From Casuarius casuarius (Eukaryota > Chordata > Aves > Casuariiformes > Casuariidae), in NCBI GenBank assembly GCA_003342895.1, contig PTFA01000160.1, forward strand, positions 1,616,079-1,680,078: a stretch of 64,000 bases of DNA. The letters are read 5' to 3'. The notes beneath the pieces were generated by a model. The model did not search any database. It was not told the DNA's origin and saw only the letters and a program-made list of their open reading frames with translations. The translations under genes and the position numbers were made by a program. The first letter of the stretch is position 1; every line of letters begins with the position of its first letter. Below, one piece after another: positions 27,601-39,616 of the stretch.

Positions 27601-30440
27601 ACGTTCCCACCAGGAAAGCCTGGGTTTCCCAGACCCCAACTTGGCTAAAGTTAACGGTGAGATTGTCTCTCCAAAAGGAAAAAAAAATCCTTTCTCTTGT
27701 CTCAAACAAAACAAAATCTAGTAGTACTAGGCTAATTACAGGGCTCTCTTCTTTTTCCTTTTTCTTCCACCATTAAGCTAATATGTGATGTGGTTTATAG
27801 CATGTCCACCTGGATTAACTTCAGCTAAAAATTTGGCAAATAAAGTTTCAGGCCAGACAATTTTTTTAAAAGAAAAACAACTTAAATCAGTTATACTGTT
27901 TTCTCTTCTGGTAAAAAAATATATTGTCTTTGGCTTTTTCAGATCCATCTCCACTTTTGCCCTACCCCCTGTTTCTATAAAAAACAAAAGAAGGAAAGCA
28001 GCTAGCCAAGGACCATTCCTGATACTGGGACTAGATCCTGTGCTGACACACAAGATGGAAAAATGATGTCTGCAAGCTCTCAGTCCATGCCAAGCTGTCC
28101 CGAGTATGATTTCCATGTTCAACCAGAGTTTCCCCTGGCTCGTAGGAACGTGCTGGGAGCTGTACCTGGTTACGTGTCCTGGCCCTCTCCCCGGCCAGAG
28201 CACGTGGAGAGGGACTAACGCGCTGAGCGTGGCGAGGGCGGAGGGGAGCGTAGATGTGCAGAACAGCGTGACGCCTTGTTACCTGCACTGGTGGTGACAT
28301 GCGCTGGGGAAGTTCGTGGAGACGTGCGTGGGAACTGTCAGATTGAAGGTCACTCTGGAAAAACACCTAGGGGATGATATGTGTTTGGTTAGGGAGAAGT
28401 AGCTGGAAGTTGTGGTGAAAACAGCAGCTGCATCTTAGGTTAAAGGTAGGTGTCCAGCCAAGTTTGTTGAAGTTGGCTATTTCGCAGATGCTGAGAGAGG
28501 GCAATGACGTCTGGGAAGTTTTTGCTGTTTCAGCTCAGCCAGGTGTATGCAACCACTTCTTTCACAGGACAGTTTTGTTGCTGCTGCCGAGTTTGTTGCC
28601 TCCAGCACGGGTGGACCACTGAAACACCTCTGGAGCAGAGGGCCTCGGTGCTTAAGGAGCATCATCAGATGTCTATTGACTTTCAAAATGAATTCATCAA
28701 AGACATGTCGCTTGGTCAGGACAGGAGCACAGACCTGTTAGGCATTTAACTGAACTGATTTGAAATTCACCCACTAATAAACTTAATCAAGGTATGGAGA
28801 CTGGGGAGAGATCGAATAGCAGGCAAAGAAAAGCTTGCAGCAAAGAAGACAGTTTGCATGGGGAAGAACAAAAGTTTGCCTGAGTGAGAACTGAATAAGA
28901 GCCTCCGAGTTTAGCCTTAAGTATGTGAATAAAATGAATTATTTAGGGACTAAAAGTGAGTTATTTGCTGAGGTTTTCCATCAAATTAATGACATCATTC
29001 TGTGCTAGAGTTCACTCATTTATACTCTCTCTCTCAGGCTTTCCTAGCAGCTGGTAGTTAAATAGCTACATTCAAGCGTTGAATCTGTCCATTCAAGAGC
29101 AAAGTTTTGACCCTTCCGAGGAAACTGCTGAACAAGGCTTTTCACTGGAGAGAAGAGATTCTGTGCATTTTTAGATGCCGCTTCTCTCATGGCTTGGGAC
29201 TCTCTCTTGGCTATGTGAAGCAGCCCTTTCTTTTCCATCCTAGGTCACATTTTCACTGTTGTCCCCAAATGCTGCAGTTTGCTCCAGGGTTTTGGGAAGC
29301 GTTTGGTGCGGTCCTTCGGCACTTGGAGCCTGGGGACAGGTTGCTTAGGAATCCGCCAGCGAACCCCCGCAGGTCACTTTCTTTTTTTCTTTTCCAAACT
29401 TCCAGCCCTTTTACTCATCCTCTGAAGATATTGGAGCTGCAACACCCTGTTGGAAATAATTATTTTACTGGCCTCTGCCCTCTTGTTTTGAATGTGAAGG
29501 GTGGGAATTTTCCAGGGAAGAGTGAGTTCTTCTCACGACTGCTGTTATCCAAGAGGCTATTGTGGCCCAGAGGGCTCCAGTTCGAAGTCGAGGGGAATAA
29601 GAACAATTAAGTAACTGCTTTGGCCTCTAAGCATAGAAAAGGCTTATGAGAAACATATTCAAATACCAAGAATTTCTGCTACTCTGTGACACTGCCATAT
29701 TATCATCTCCTTGGTACTTTTTAATTTCACAGTGAAGTAAAATCCCTTTCACTTTACCAAAATTAACAAAACGTCAGAACTGATAAAAATGTTCTCCGTG
29801 TCCTGGAGAGGCTTGTTTTGGCTGTGTTTTTCTTAAGGTCTCCCTTGCATCTCCCTCAAAAACTCTGCATGTGCGACCGAAGGCTGCAATAGCCTTGCTC
29901 CCTGCGTTGCATCTTTTCTAAGCTCAGAGCTGGGCTTTCTCACGAAGGGAAAGTGTGTTTTGCTTTCAGAGGGAACTGCAGTCTCTTAGCAAAGATGCAC
30001 TGCTGGCTTGTCAGGCCTCTGCTGCTGCTTCCTCCTGCCTCGCTTTGCCGGGAGTAAGTACGTGTGAACTTTTGCTTTGGAGAGCGAGGCCACCACTCTG
30101 GCAGCCTGCGTGAAGAGCAGCAGAGGGGACACACGTCCCAGCTGTCCCTGTGCTGCCTGCATCACGGCTAGGAGGGAGCGGGCTCGCTTTACCGCTTGGT
30201 CTTTGGGAAGACTCATTTCCAACTGATTTTGTTCAATTCCGTGTCATCACATTTTTCTCTCATCTTCATAGCAGCAGTGTTTCAGAAAATCCTGTGTTTG
30301 TAGCCATGGTGATAAATTCTTTTGTCACTGACATTGCAATAGAAAAGAGCAAAAAAAATGTACCCAAATCACTTATCTTCTTCATGAAAGGGCCTAGGTT
30401 TCTTGGAAAAAGCAAAGGAGAAGCTATTGGAGAGTCAGCT
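24691..30440. other. Noncoding stretch
   Basis: About 5.7 kb without a recognisable exon, RNA gene or intact repeat. AT-rich segments alternate with moderate-GC segments. Confidence 0.5.
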
Positions 30441-30670
30441 GTCTAGAAGAGGTAGCCTTGCCGTCACGCGAAGGCCTCGCGCTCTGCCCGCAGCGACGGC
30501 ACACGTCCGAGCAGCGTCCGCAGCCCGCTGAGGAGCGGTGCCGGCCGGGTGCCGGGGGATCGTGCCCGTCCTCGGCAGCGGAGAGCCGGCGTGGCCCCGC
30601 CAGCTCCGAGGGCTGAACGGGGGCAGGACCCGTGAAGCCGCTGGAGAGGTAGCCCGGGGGAAATCACGTG
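30441..30670. other. CpG-rich patch
   Basis: CpG-dense stretch (for example gtgccggccgggtgccgggg) between AT-rich flanks. Possible intronic CpG island. Confidence 0.4.
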
Positions 30671-33600
30671 GAGGGGGACAGGCCAAGAGCTCCTCAAAAC
30701 CTCTCATCCTTTGCACCAGTCGTGTAAAGTTTCACAGTAGATTTCCTGCCACTGGCAAATGCAGCCCGCTGTCTTTGGCGCACCAGTGTCGCGCTCCTCC
30801 TCTCACAGGTGGTGAACAGAAGATAAAGGGATGGTACAGTCCACTTGCACGCTAAACATCCTGCACCAGCGCCAGCTCCGAAGTCCCGTGGCATCACACC
30901 AGGGAGGTCGGAGTTTTGTCTCCTGCTGTTGCACTCCAGGATTTTTAGAGGATCGGGATCCTAACTCACGAGATCACTGCGCCCAGTTTGCTGGGAGAAA
31001 TAACGTACAGCATGCAGCACAAAGCTGAGGTGGAGGAAGTGGAGGTATTTTACAACAAGCATACTCTAAAGGTTTCTGGGATATGCTTTACTCCTAAGAA
31101 AAACATTTCCTTTGCATCTAGTTCTTCTTGGTGACTCTACACTAAACGGAAACAATGCGAACCAGCAGCACAGCGAAGGCTAAATCTCCAGATAACCAGC
31201 CGGCTCGCAGGACGGCCCCGGGGAGGGAGCTGGGCAGGTGGTAACCAGCCCCTCATCGAAACCCTGCGCGGCTGCCTGGTCGCCTGCCCCAGCTCCTGAC
31301 GGCTGGGGGGGAATGGTCCTGTCTCCAGCTCGCGTAAGGGTCTGGGGGAGATGGGAGAGCAAATAGGGTGTTTTGATCTGGATCCCTGACAAGGACCATA
31401 GGGACGTGATTGTGTCAGCCAGGCAGCTCAGGCCAGCGTAGCGAAGGAGCCGGGCTCTGCTTTAGTTACTGCATCCTCCTCATTTTCTGCAAATTCCATG
31501 TACGGTTAAAGCCAAGTGAAGTGAATGTCCCTGGCAAAGCCGCGTAGGGGGAACCGAGGGTGTCTGCTGAGCTCTGTTTTCTTTCCGCTCTTCGGTTAGG
31601 GTGGCTGCTGGCTTGTGAAGCTGCAGGCAGCATTTTCTTCTGATTATAGACGTGGGAAATTTCTTAATCTTTTGCTTTCTGATGAAACATAAAGAGAAGC
31701 AGGTCGGATGAGCATACTCAGCGTGTTCCCTGCTGGCTCCTGTTCAGAGTGAAGCACGTGTCCGGGGAAGACGGCAGGGCAAAGGAAGTGCACTTCTTCA
31801 CTGAAGGGTTTTGGAGCAGGAGGTTTGTCTTTTTACTGCCCCTGGATCCTCCGTCCCAAATGAGAGATGCTTTGGAGACCGTAATTCTTGGTGCAAAGAA
31901 AAATACTTAAAAATTGATCATCTTGTTCTCTTTCCAGGCTAGAAACGCATCTGTTGGCCTGCATTTGTGCAGACAAAATTCCTCACTGTCAGGTCACTTT
32001 TTATGCAGACCCCTCATTTTTTGGCCATTATTTTCCTCCAGATTTTAACAACTGGTAGAACTGCAAAGTGATTTTGTGTGTCTCACGATATACATACAGG
32101 TGCTGTCCTAGAGTTTTTTCCTTTGGTTTTGCAGAGTAGAGGAGCAGGATGTAGCTGGCTGTTATGATCTGGTCCTTCACATCATGCACATCTGCAGCTT
32201 CCAACATTTCAGATAGCTTAAACTCCAGCGCACCTCCACAAGGGATCCAGTCTGGGACTCTGACTATAGTTGCAGCCCAAAATTAGGGGAAATGGCAAAG
32301 TAAATCCAAGTCTAAAATTGCTCTTTAGCTTTGTTTTACTGTCTGCATCCTATCTGCTGTAGGTCAGGAAAGTTCAGTCTTTCTGTTTCTGTCTTGTGTA
32401 TTTGCTGTTGGAGAAAGACCACCATCCAAAACAAGGTTGTGACTTTGTATAGGAAGATGTGATTGATTTGGGGCAGTCACACATGCTTTATATTTTATTT
32501 TTTCATCCTTTTCTTCATCCTGCTTTGTTTCTCATTCCCCTGCTGCCGTCCCAGTGCCTCCTATATCCACACACAGTGCAGGGTTTTCTGCCATCCTCCT
32601 CCTCCTCCTTCGCTCCTGGAGCCTGATGCACACGGTAAGTCTGGTCTGGGCATTTCCAGTGCATAGCATCGGGGAGCCCAGGCACGTTGCACCCCAGCCG
32701 GGACCGTGGCGGGGCCCGCGGGGACGGCAGGTCTCGCGCCCCAGCAGCGCCGTGGAGGTTGGACGTCTGTGTTCTCTTCTTTGCCGGTGGGAGCAGGATT
32801 TGATCTTTCTTGAAGCTAAGTGTTACCTGTAGCTGTCACAGCTGTGAGTGAGCTAGGTTAATTTGCTGTTTGGTTCTCTTCTGTGTTTTTACTGCCCCGT
32901 CTCTGTTTAAAGTCCTCTGCCAATGTAATCAGACAAATTTACAACAAAGGAGCCACTGACAGGGATATAAAGCAGCCACACAGGATGCAAAGAGACAAAG
33001 GATTCTTTTGGCTAGAAAATTCTCTGGAAAGTCCAAAAATAATTTGGGCTGAGCTACCAACCACCATCAGGAAGCTTCTTTGCTTCAAGACTAAAAGTTT
33101 CTTCACCAGTGGGACAGAAACAGGTCCAAGGACCATCTGCAAATGCTCCGAAGAGCACAGCTTGAGCCCTCAGGCTTATTACATTCAGCTGTTTCACTGT
33201 CTTTCCTTAAGGCCTGTTGCTTGTGTCTGTGACCCCCTTGAAGAGGGACAGTTATTCTGAATCTTGATTTTTGTCACATGCTTTCTGACTCTACAGACTT
33301 TTCTCCTATATAATCAAAAAAAAATACTGAGAACACCAGTAAGCCTGTCTCTCAGTCCCCATGCTGAAACGAGACTCGCTAAGGCCTGAGCGATATTCAG
33401 TTTATTTACTTCTCCCAAAATGTCCCAAAAGTGGTGCTGAATACTCCATTAGAAACTGGAGGTTTTCTCGCGGGGGAAGTCCGTCCCTCCCTGCGTTTAG
33501 CAGGACGTGAGATGGTTTGATCAGTTGCTTGCGGGATATGGTGCATCCATCAGTATTGCAGAAGTGATTTCAGCAGCACTGAGGAAAAAGCCCTCTCTGC

Positions 33601-33784
33601 ATCCTCTGTTGGTTATTGACATTGCACCGTTTTCTGAAGTCCTTGAAATTAATGATGACTCTGGATTTTTTGCTTTAGCCACGTCAGTATAATTTTTTTC
33701 CATTCAAGCTATATTTCCTAAAACTTGCCACTTCTTTATAACAGTTGCAAAAATACACAGCCTTTTTGCTCTGTCCTTTTCCAG
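30671..33784. other. OPHN1: Intron upstream of exon 3
   Basis: Immediate 5' intron of exon 3. It contains minor GC patches (31190-31310, 32690-32750) and a CTC triplet run (about 32591-32611), and ends in the exon 3 acceptor tract. No other exon is recognised. Confidence 0.6.
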
Positions 33785-33880
33785 GTTACTCATCGGCAGT
33801 GCAGAAATTCTCCCAGACTTTGCAGTCCTTTCAGTTTGACTTTATTGGTGACACACTAACAGATGATGAGATTAATATTG
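33785..33880 (+). CDS. OPHN1: OPHN1 exon 3 (BAR domain)
   Basis: A 96-nt exon follows a pyrimidine-rich acceptor (tgtccttttccag) and ends at a strong donor, gtaagt. It gives two bases of a split codon, 31 codons ([10 protein letters not shown] to TDDEINI) and one base of the next codon. It covers about residues 52-84, part of the first long BAR helices. The split first codon ends in GT. If the previous exon ends in A, as I expect, residue 52 is Ser rather than the Asn of the human protein. It is the first OPHN1 exon I can see; nothing upstream in the window supplies the missing N-terminus. Confidence 0.95.
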
Positions 33881-36800
33881 GTAAGTGTTCTTCTTTTTGA
33901 TGTAAACATTCAGTTACTGAGAAAACTTCTCCTCCCTAGCAGTTTGCCTCTGTTGATGTGTCTTAGACAGAATCAGGAGCCAGGTTTCTTATGTGCCAGT
34001 CAATGTGCATCATATGTTGCATGCAGTAAAAAATGCTATTTTGTAGCATATTTTACAAAGTTGAAACTTTCATGGGTAGAATGTAACATACGCAGTTCGG
34101 CAGTTAATTTTGCCGAGCTTTTCCATGCTCCGACCCTCCTCCGTGCTGCCAGGCTCCAGGAAGGATGTGCAGTGTCGGCAGTGAGCTGCTCGCTTGCCCT
34201 GTCCCCTGGGTGCCCCCCTCACCCGATCGCATCGCTCCTCTCTGCCGCAGGTAGAGTGGGAGTAAGTATGAGTCAGAGCGTTTGGCCACGTGTCCTGAGC
34301 CAGATGGACAATGTTCCCAAAGCTGAATTTGCTGCACTCAAAGTGTATTATATATAAAAACAAAGCAGCCCCCACACTATCCTGAAAAAGACACCAGGCT
34401 GCAAACTGCTGTGAAAAACAAGTTGCTGGATGTGTCATTATATGGAAAATAACTCTAAATCTCCGCCTTCATAGATGGGGAAGTCTGTGGCACGTGGATC
34501 TTTCCTGCTCTCCACGTACGTTGCAGGGTTATAAATCCATGTATTTTACTGCCCTGCCAGCCCAATAGATTCTGCATGGGTTAAACATCTGCCAGCTGCA
34601 TCCAGGGAGTGAAAACTGATGGACAAAACAGCCTAAGCCCAGCATTTTTCAAGTTAATCCTCCTTTTGGATTAACTATTGCTGTTAAACTATCAGCTTGA
34701 AGGGTGAGAACTGCCACTGTAGTGACACTGATGGAAGAAGGCTTTGGAAAACATGCAGGAATTCCCTCGCTCTGCTGGGCAAAAAGCAGGCTCCGGCGAG
34801 CAGGACCGCAGCTGCCCAGCAGTCCGCGTGAGTCATGCCGGAAAGCAGGATAACCTCTTTGGCTTCGGAAATGGTGTGACCAAGCCTGATTTTGCAAAAT
34901 GCTGGGAGGCTTCTGCTCTGGGCTGAGGATGATTGAGGCCCCGCTGTTCGGCTGTGCAGATGGGACGTCGGCTGTATTGTTCCTGCAGAATGAAAGCAGA
35001 AAAAATTTTCAGTCCTTTGTTCAGCAGTGGCCAGAAGTGTAGCTTTGCTGATGTCAGTTTTGTTAGCTGTAGCTGAAAGGGGAAGGAAGAAAAGCTTGTT
35101 CTTTTGGTTATTTTATTTAAAGCAATTTAAAGCAGCTTGAGGCTTCCCCTTCAAAAACTGATTTCCTTTATGGAAAACTTATAGGTGAAACCTACTGGAA
35201 ATGAGTCAGTCTCCAATTCTAATGGAAACAGAGGTATTGAATTTCCAAACTCATCTGAATAATGGAGGGGAAAAACATAGCATTATGAATTAGCCCTACT
35301 GGGAAGGGAAGGATCTGAAGCAAATAGCCACCCAAAGAAGTGAGCATCTCTTCTGTGAGCTGAAGAGGACAAAGCTCCACTTAACGGTCCCGCGTGAATG
35401 TGCAGCCTGTTTGCCCACACCGCTGCAGTGGTTGCAGAGGAAAGGAAAAGGAGTCCCTCGGCCGGCCAGGAGGCTCGTGCCACTGCTGCCTCCGCTCCAC
35501 GGATGCCCCTCGCGTGGCCAGAGAGCCTCCGTCGCCTGCGAGGCCGGACGGCGCCTTCCGCAGCGCTCCCCCGCCGTGGAAATGCACTTCGTTTGCAGGG
35601 AAGGACTGCTAAAAATGGCAGGTTTGGTACGAGGGGATTGCAGGTGGAGCAAGGACAGGTTACAGCAAATGTAAAACTGGTGAAACAAGTGTGTCCCCAC
35701 TTCTGCTTTTGTTTGGGCATATTTGTTTTGCTTTTTTGAGAACAGATCCCTGATCACCCAGTATGAAAAAGTCAGAGTTGTGTTCTTCCTCCTACATCAA
35801 ATCCTGTAGTATCTCCTAGGGCCTGAGCTGCTCGGGAAGTCTCTTTTATTCCTAAAATAGGAGCAGGGCATTGACATCTCAGCAGCAGCTTTCATCCCTG
35901 ACAAGACTTCTAAAAAATCAAGATGCTTGACATCCGTGTGTGAGCGTAGGAGCTGATCTGATGCACAGGATATGGAATGAAGTACAAACATCTACAGAGC
36001 ACTTCTCACCATACCTCAGGGAATGTGTTTGATCTGTAAATATAACTAAGAGCACGCCTTTTTACGTAGGCAGACAGCAAACTGACGCTCCCGCACATAA
36101 TGTGACTCTGAATGCTCCAAGCGTGAGTCAGGAAGCCAACGCTGCCTTGATGTCTCTCGCAAACAGCACTTTCCCGTGGGGACATTTGAATGTTTGAGAC
36201 ACATCCGTGTTGCATAATAGTATATGCAGCGTAGGTAAATGATCCGTTGCCGTGGGGCTCCCAAGCAGACTGCGGTGGGAGGAGTGGAAACGCAGCAGCT
36301 ACCTCCCAACTTTCCGTTTTGGAGCGTGTCCCTGCGTGCTGAACAGACACGGCCTCTGCCCCGCGCGCACGTCTGCATCGGCTAGCGGCTGTGATCTCTC
36401 CTTGGATTGCTCATGCAAGATCCAGATAAGCAGCTCTTTAAGAGGGGAACTGAAAAAGGAAATCAAATAGCATGTTTGTCTCTCCCAGGCACCGGAACGT
36501 GCCAATCTCTGTTCGGAGCCTGCCAGCCCTCCTCGCTCCCCGGCCAGCGCGGTGGGGCGGGAGGTGGGCTGCCTGCAGGGAGCAGCTCGCGTGCAGCCTC
36601 CCTTTCCCAGGCAGGTGCTCGCTGCTGCAGATACAGACCATCCTGTGCTGGTCGGCCCCAGCGCTCCCGGACACCTCTGATTTTGTAGCACAGGTAGAGC
36701 CTACGCAGCCCGTTTGCAGTGGGAGGAGATATTCAGTGAATAGCTCTGTTCTGCAGCCTGGAAGTGTGTGCCTGAGTCCTTTCTGCAGAGTGAGAAAACC

Positions 36801-39554
36801 AGTCTAGTGAGAATTGTAGGCACTCACATTTTCTCCTGCAGCTTTAGGGATGTGTTCTTTAGCTCTCAGTAATAACTCTCTTCCTGGCTCAGGCTCCTTG
36901 CGCTTAACATCCTTGTGTCTGTGGGTGTACTTCAGATTTCACGCGGTCATGGGTAAGCACGGTGAAAGTTAACGTATCAGCCCCGTAGGAGGATATAATA
37001 AACGACCAGGACACTGCACGTTCTGGGCTGTGGAGCCCCCACTCTGGGAAGAGAACTCAGAAATTACTGACTCATCACGAAGGTTGTATTTTGGTGATGG
37101 CAGCCGAGTGGCTGTATCACGAGGTTGTGGTTTTTCCCTTTTGCGTCTGCCTCAGCAACCGCGGAGTGAATCCTGCAGCCCTGAGAGCTCGCACTCGCTA
37201 GCTCTGCGGCAGCCGTCACAGCTGGCTTTAGCACCTTCTGCGAAGGCACCGCGCGAGGATGTGCTGGCCTGTGCGTGCGGGGTGAGCTTGCAGCTAGGAC
37301 AAAAAAGCATTCTGTGTGCTGTACCTGTGACATAAGCTATTGCTGTATCCGCCTCTGTATGCATGATTTCTTCCCTTCTGTATCATCCCTGCCAAACCAC
37401 ATTAATCAGAGCTCTCGATCCTGCCCTTTTAAGAGCTTTGGTGTGAGCCAGGCTCTTCTGAACATTCTTTAGTTAATTCTCAAATATTCTTTAAATTGCT
37501 CAAGAATGGATCAAGTGCTGCCGCATACTTTGCTGGGAGTGTGGAGCCTGAACCTGAACACAAACAGAAGAGAGAGCAGGAATGCCTGTAGGTCTTACGA
37601 AGAAAGCCCTCCGTATTTTATATATGGAAGTGTAAGGCTGAGGGACCCTTAGGATCGAGGCTACGCTGCCGCTCTGAACAGGGTCAGGTTGCTCGTTCCC
37701 AGGAGCTGGAACGTGTTAATTTATACCATTAAACTGTGAGAACATTTCCCAGGAAACTTCTGGCTTGTGCCAACTACGTCTCTCCCAGATAGTTCCCAGC
37801 ACCCTTAGGCAATTAGATTATGCCTGGTAGGTGTTTTGTACCCAGCCACATTATATGCGTAGACAGATGTTTGTCCAGCCTGTTTTTCAAATCTCATGGA
37901 GAACTGTGATTTCTGCAGTTCTCTTAAATACTGTGTTTCGGTGCCATTAGTGCTCTTATAGTGAGGAAAGTTGTCTCCTGATAGCAAACCTAAATCTCCC
38001 TTGCCACAAATTCAGCCTGTTTTTCTGTGTTCTGTCCTTTGATGGGCAGAGAGAGCAGCTGATCATTCCCTTTATGTATTAATCCTTTTTTTGTATGGGA
38101 AGATTATCAACTGCTCCTATTTAGTGTCTTTTTTTTTTTTCAGGCTAAACAAACCTTATTGTTTCAGTTTGTTTAAGGAAAGGTTTCGTAAATTTGTTTT
38201 TTGTTGCTGTCTTCTGGACTCCAAGAGCAATGTAGACAAATGAGATTTTTGTATTTTGGTTTTTAACCTTACCGGAGCGCTGTCAATATCTGTAACCTTT
38301 TCTATGGCTGCTGCTTTTCCTTCCTATTTACAGCATTTCACACTTCTTATTACTGAATGTAACGTTTATCATTCCAAGCTGTTTTCTCATTTTACATTTT
38401 GTCCAGGCCCTAAAAACCACCTGTGACTCCCAGCTTGCTGCCTCCCGCCGAGTCTGGAGGTCTCTCCTGCAGTCGTTCCAGTTGCTGGCGGCAGCTCCGC
38501 GTGGAAGCGGGCAGCCCGTGAGCTCTGGCTGCTCCGGTGCCTCCTCAGCACAGCTCTAGGACAGCTGGGCACTTCCAGTGACCGCTGAGGTTGTGTCCAA
38601 ACACAGGATTGTTTCAAATCTTTCTGGAGGTTTTTTTTTTTTGTTGTTTGTTTTTTTAGCACTGTAATAATAATTCAGACCAAGAATCCAAGCTGAAGGG
38701 CAAATCTGAACCAACAGGATTTTGAAACATTTTCAAGTATCGCTGCATTTGTGCTGATTGCCAGAATAAGCTGCCCTGGAGACTTGGCTGCCGCCTCTGC
38801 TCCCGCGCTCCCCTGCCTGTCTCCCTGCCTCGGCCCTGCAGAGGCCGTCTGGGAAGGACGAGGCGCCCCACGGCCTGGACCTCTCGGCAGCTCCCTCCCA
38901 AATCCCGGGAAGCTCCAGTGGCCCGAGGTGGGGGCAGGAGGTGAGGGTGACGGAGCCCTGCTTCTGCACCCCCACACACTACCTGCCCCTCTCCTGCTCT
39001 TCCCCAGCCCCTTTTTCCTCGCTTTGCTGCCGTTTTGATAACTCCGCTGCCAGGCATAGCCATTTAAAAGATCAGACTTGCACTGCTTTTCCAGTGGCTG
39101 GTGAAATCAGTGCTTTCTAACTCAGTTTCTGCCAAAAGATGCCACTCACTCCCCTTTTTTGGCAGGTCTTTAAAGCAGAATTCCCGTGGTTAGCAATCCA
39201 ACAGGGATAATTCCGCGTGCCGATCTTGCGTTGGGGTGAGCAGAGGGCCTACAAAGTGTGGCTCAGATGCTGTGAGATTTTTATAGCTTATTAAGCTCCT
39301 TTCATGAGTGTATCAATCTTTCAGCGTTCTGCCTAAGCCAAAAATACGGATTTCAAATATGGTTTTGTTTTGTACAGGGGATGAAAACAAGGGAAAGCCT
39401 GCTGAAGACAGGTTGTGGAAATATCTAGCCCGGTTGCAGCAGAAACACATGGCTCTCGAATAGCTGTGCTTGGAAGCTGTTCTTAATGTGTCAGCCAGGT
39501 TCAATGCTGAACTGTTAAGTTCCTCACTGATTTAACTTTTTCTTCTCTTTATAG
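33881..39554 (+). other. OPHN1: OPHN1 intron 3
   Basis: A 5,674-nt GT-AG intron. It holds GC-rich patches (about 35440-35600, 36500-36640, 38780-38990), T runs near 38131 and 38630, and an antisense CR1 fragment. No nested gene is recognised. Confidence 0.8.
37850..38410 (-). mobile_element. Ancient CR1 LINE 3' fragment, antisense
   Basis: The + strand reads like the reverse complement of an old amniote CR1: tgtttgtccagcctgtttt, then gaggaaagttgtctcctgat, aacctaaatctcccttgc, caggctaaacaaacc and cttctggactcc. Further on, ttttccttcctatttacagc and tattactgaatgtaac match the part preceding the usual ccaatttgtcaaggtc. A segment between about 38230 and 38300 appears missing or unalignable. It is a 5'-truncated, heavily mutated non-coding relic. 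Match judged from memory of CR1 consensus sequences. Confidence 0.72.
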
Positions 39555-39616
39555 CTGAATCCTTTAAGGAATTTGCAGAGTTGCTCCACGAGGTAGAACT
39601 TGAGAGATCAATGATG
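39555..39616 (+). CDS. OPHN1: OPHN1 exon 4 (BAR domain)
   Basis: A 62-nt exon after acceptor tctctttatag. It completes the Ala codon begun in exon 3 and adds 20 codons (ESFKEFAELL, HEVELERSMM), ending on a codon boundary before gtaaga. It covers about residues 84-104 of the BAR domain. The second half (HEVELERS) differs most from human OPHN1, which I recall as NEVENERM; the acidic, helix-compatible character is kept. Confidence 0.94.

Noticed and set aside
28504..28749. Open frame containing FIKD (28693-28704), which also occurs in the missing OPHN1 N-terminal exon
   Set aside because: Residues on both sides do not match the conserved OPHN1 block, and no splice sites fit.
29107..29610. 167-codon plus-strand frame in the long intron
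   Set aside because: No recognisable domain; the sequence looks random and lacks promoter or exon context.
33863..34357. 164-codon frame overlapping the end of exon 3
   Set aside because: It is out of phase with the OPHN1 exon and runs into the intron; a shadow frame.
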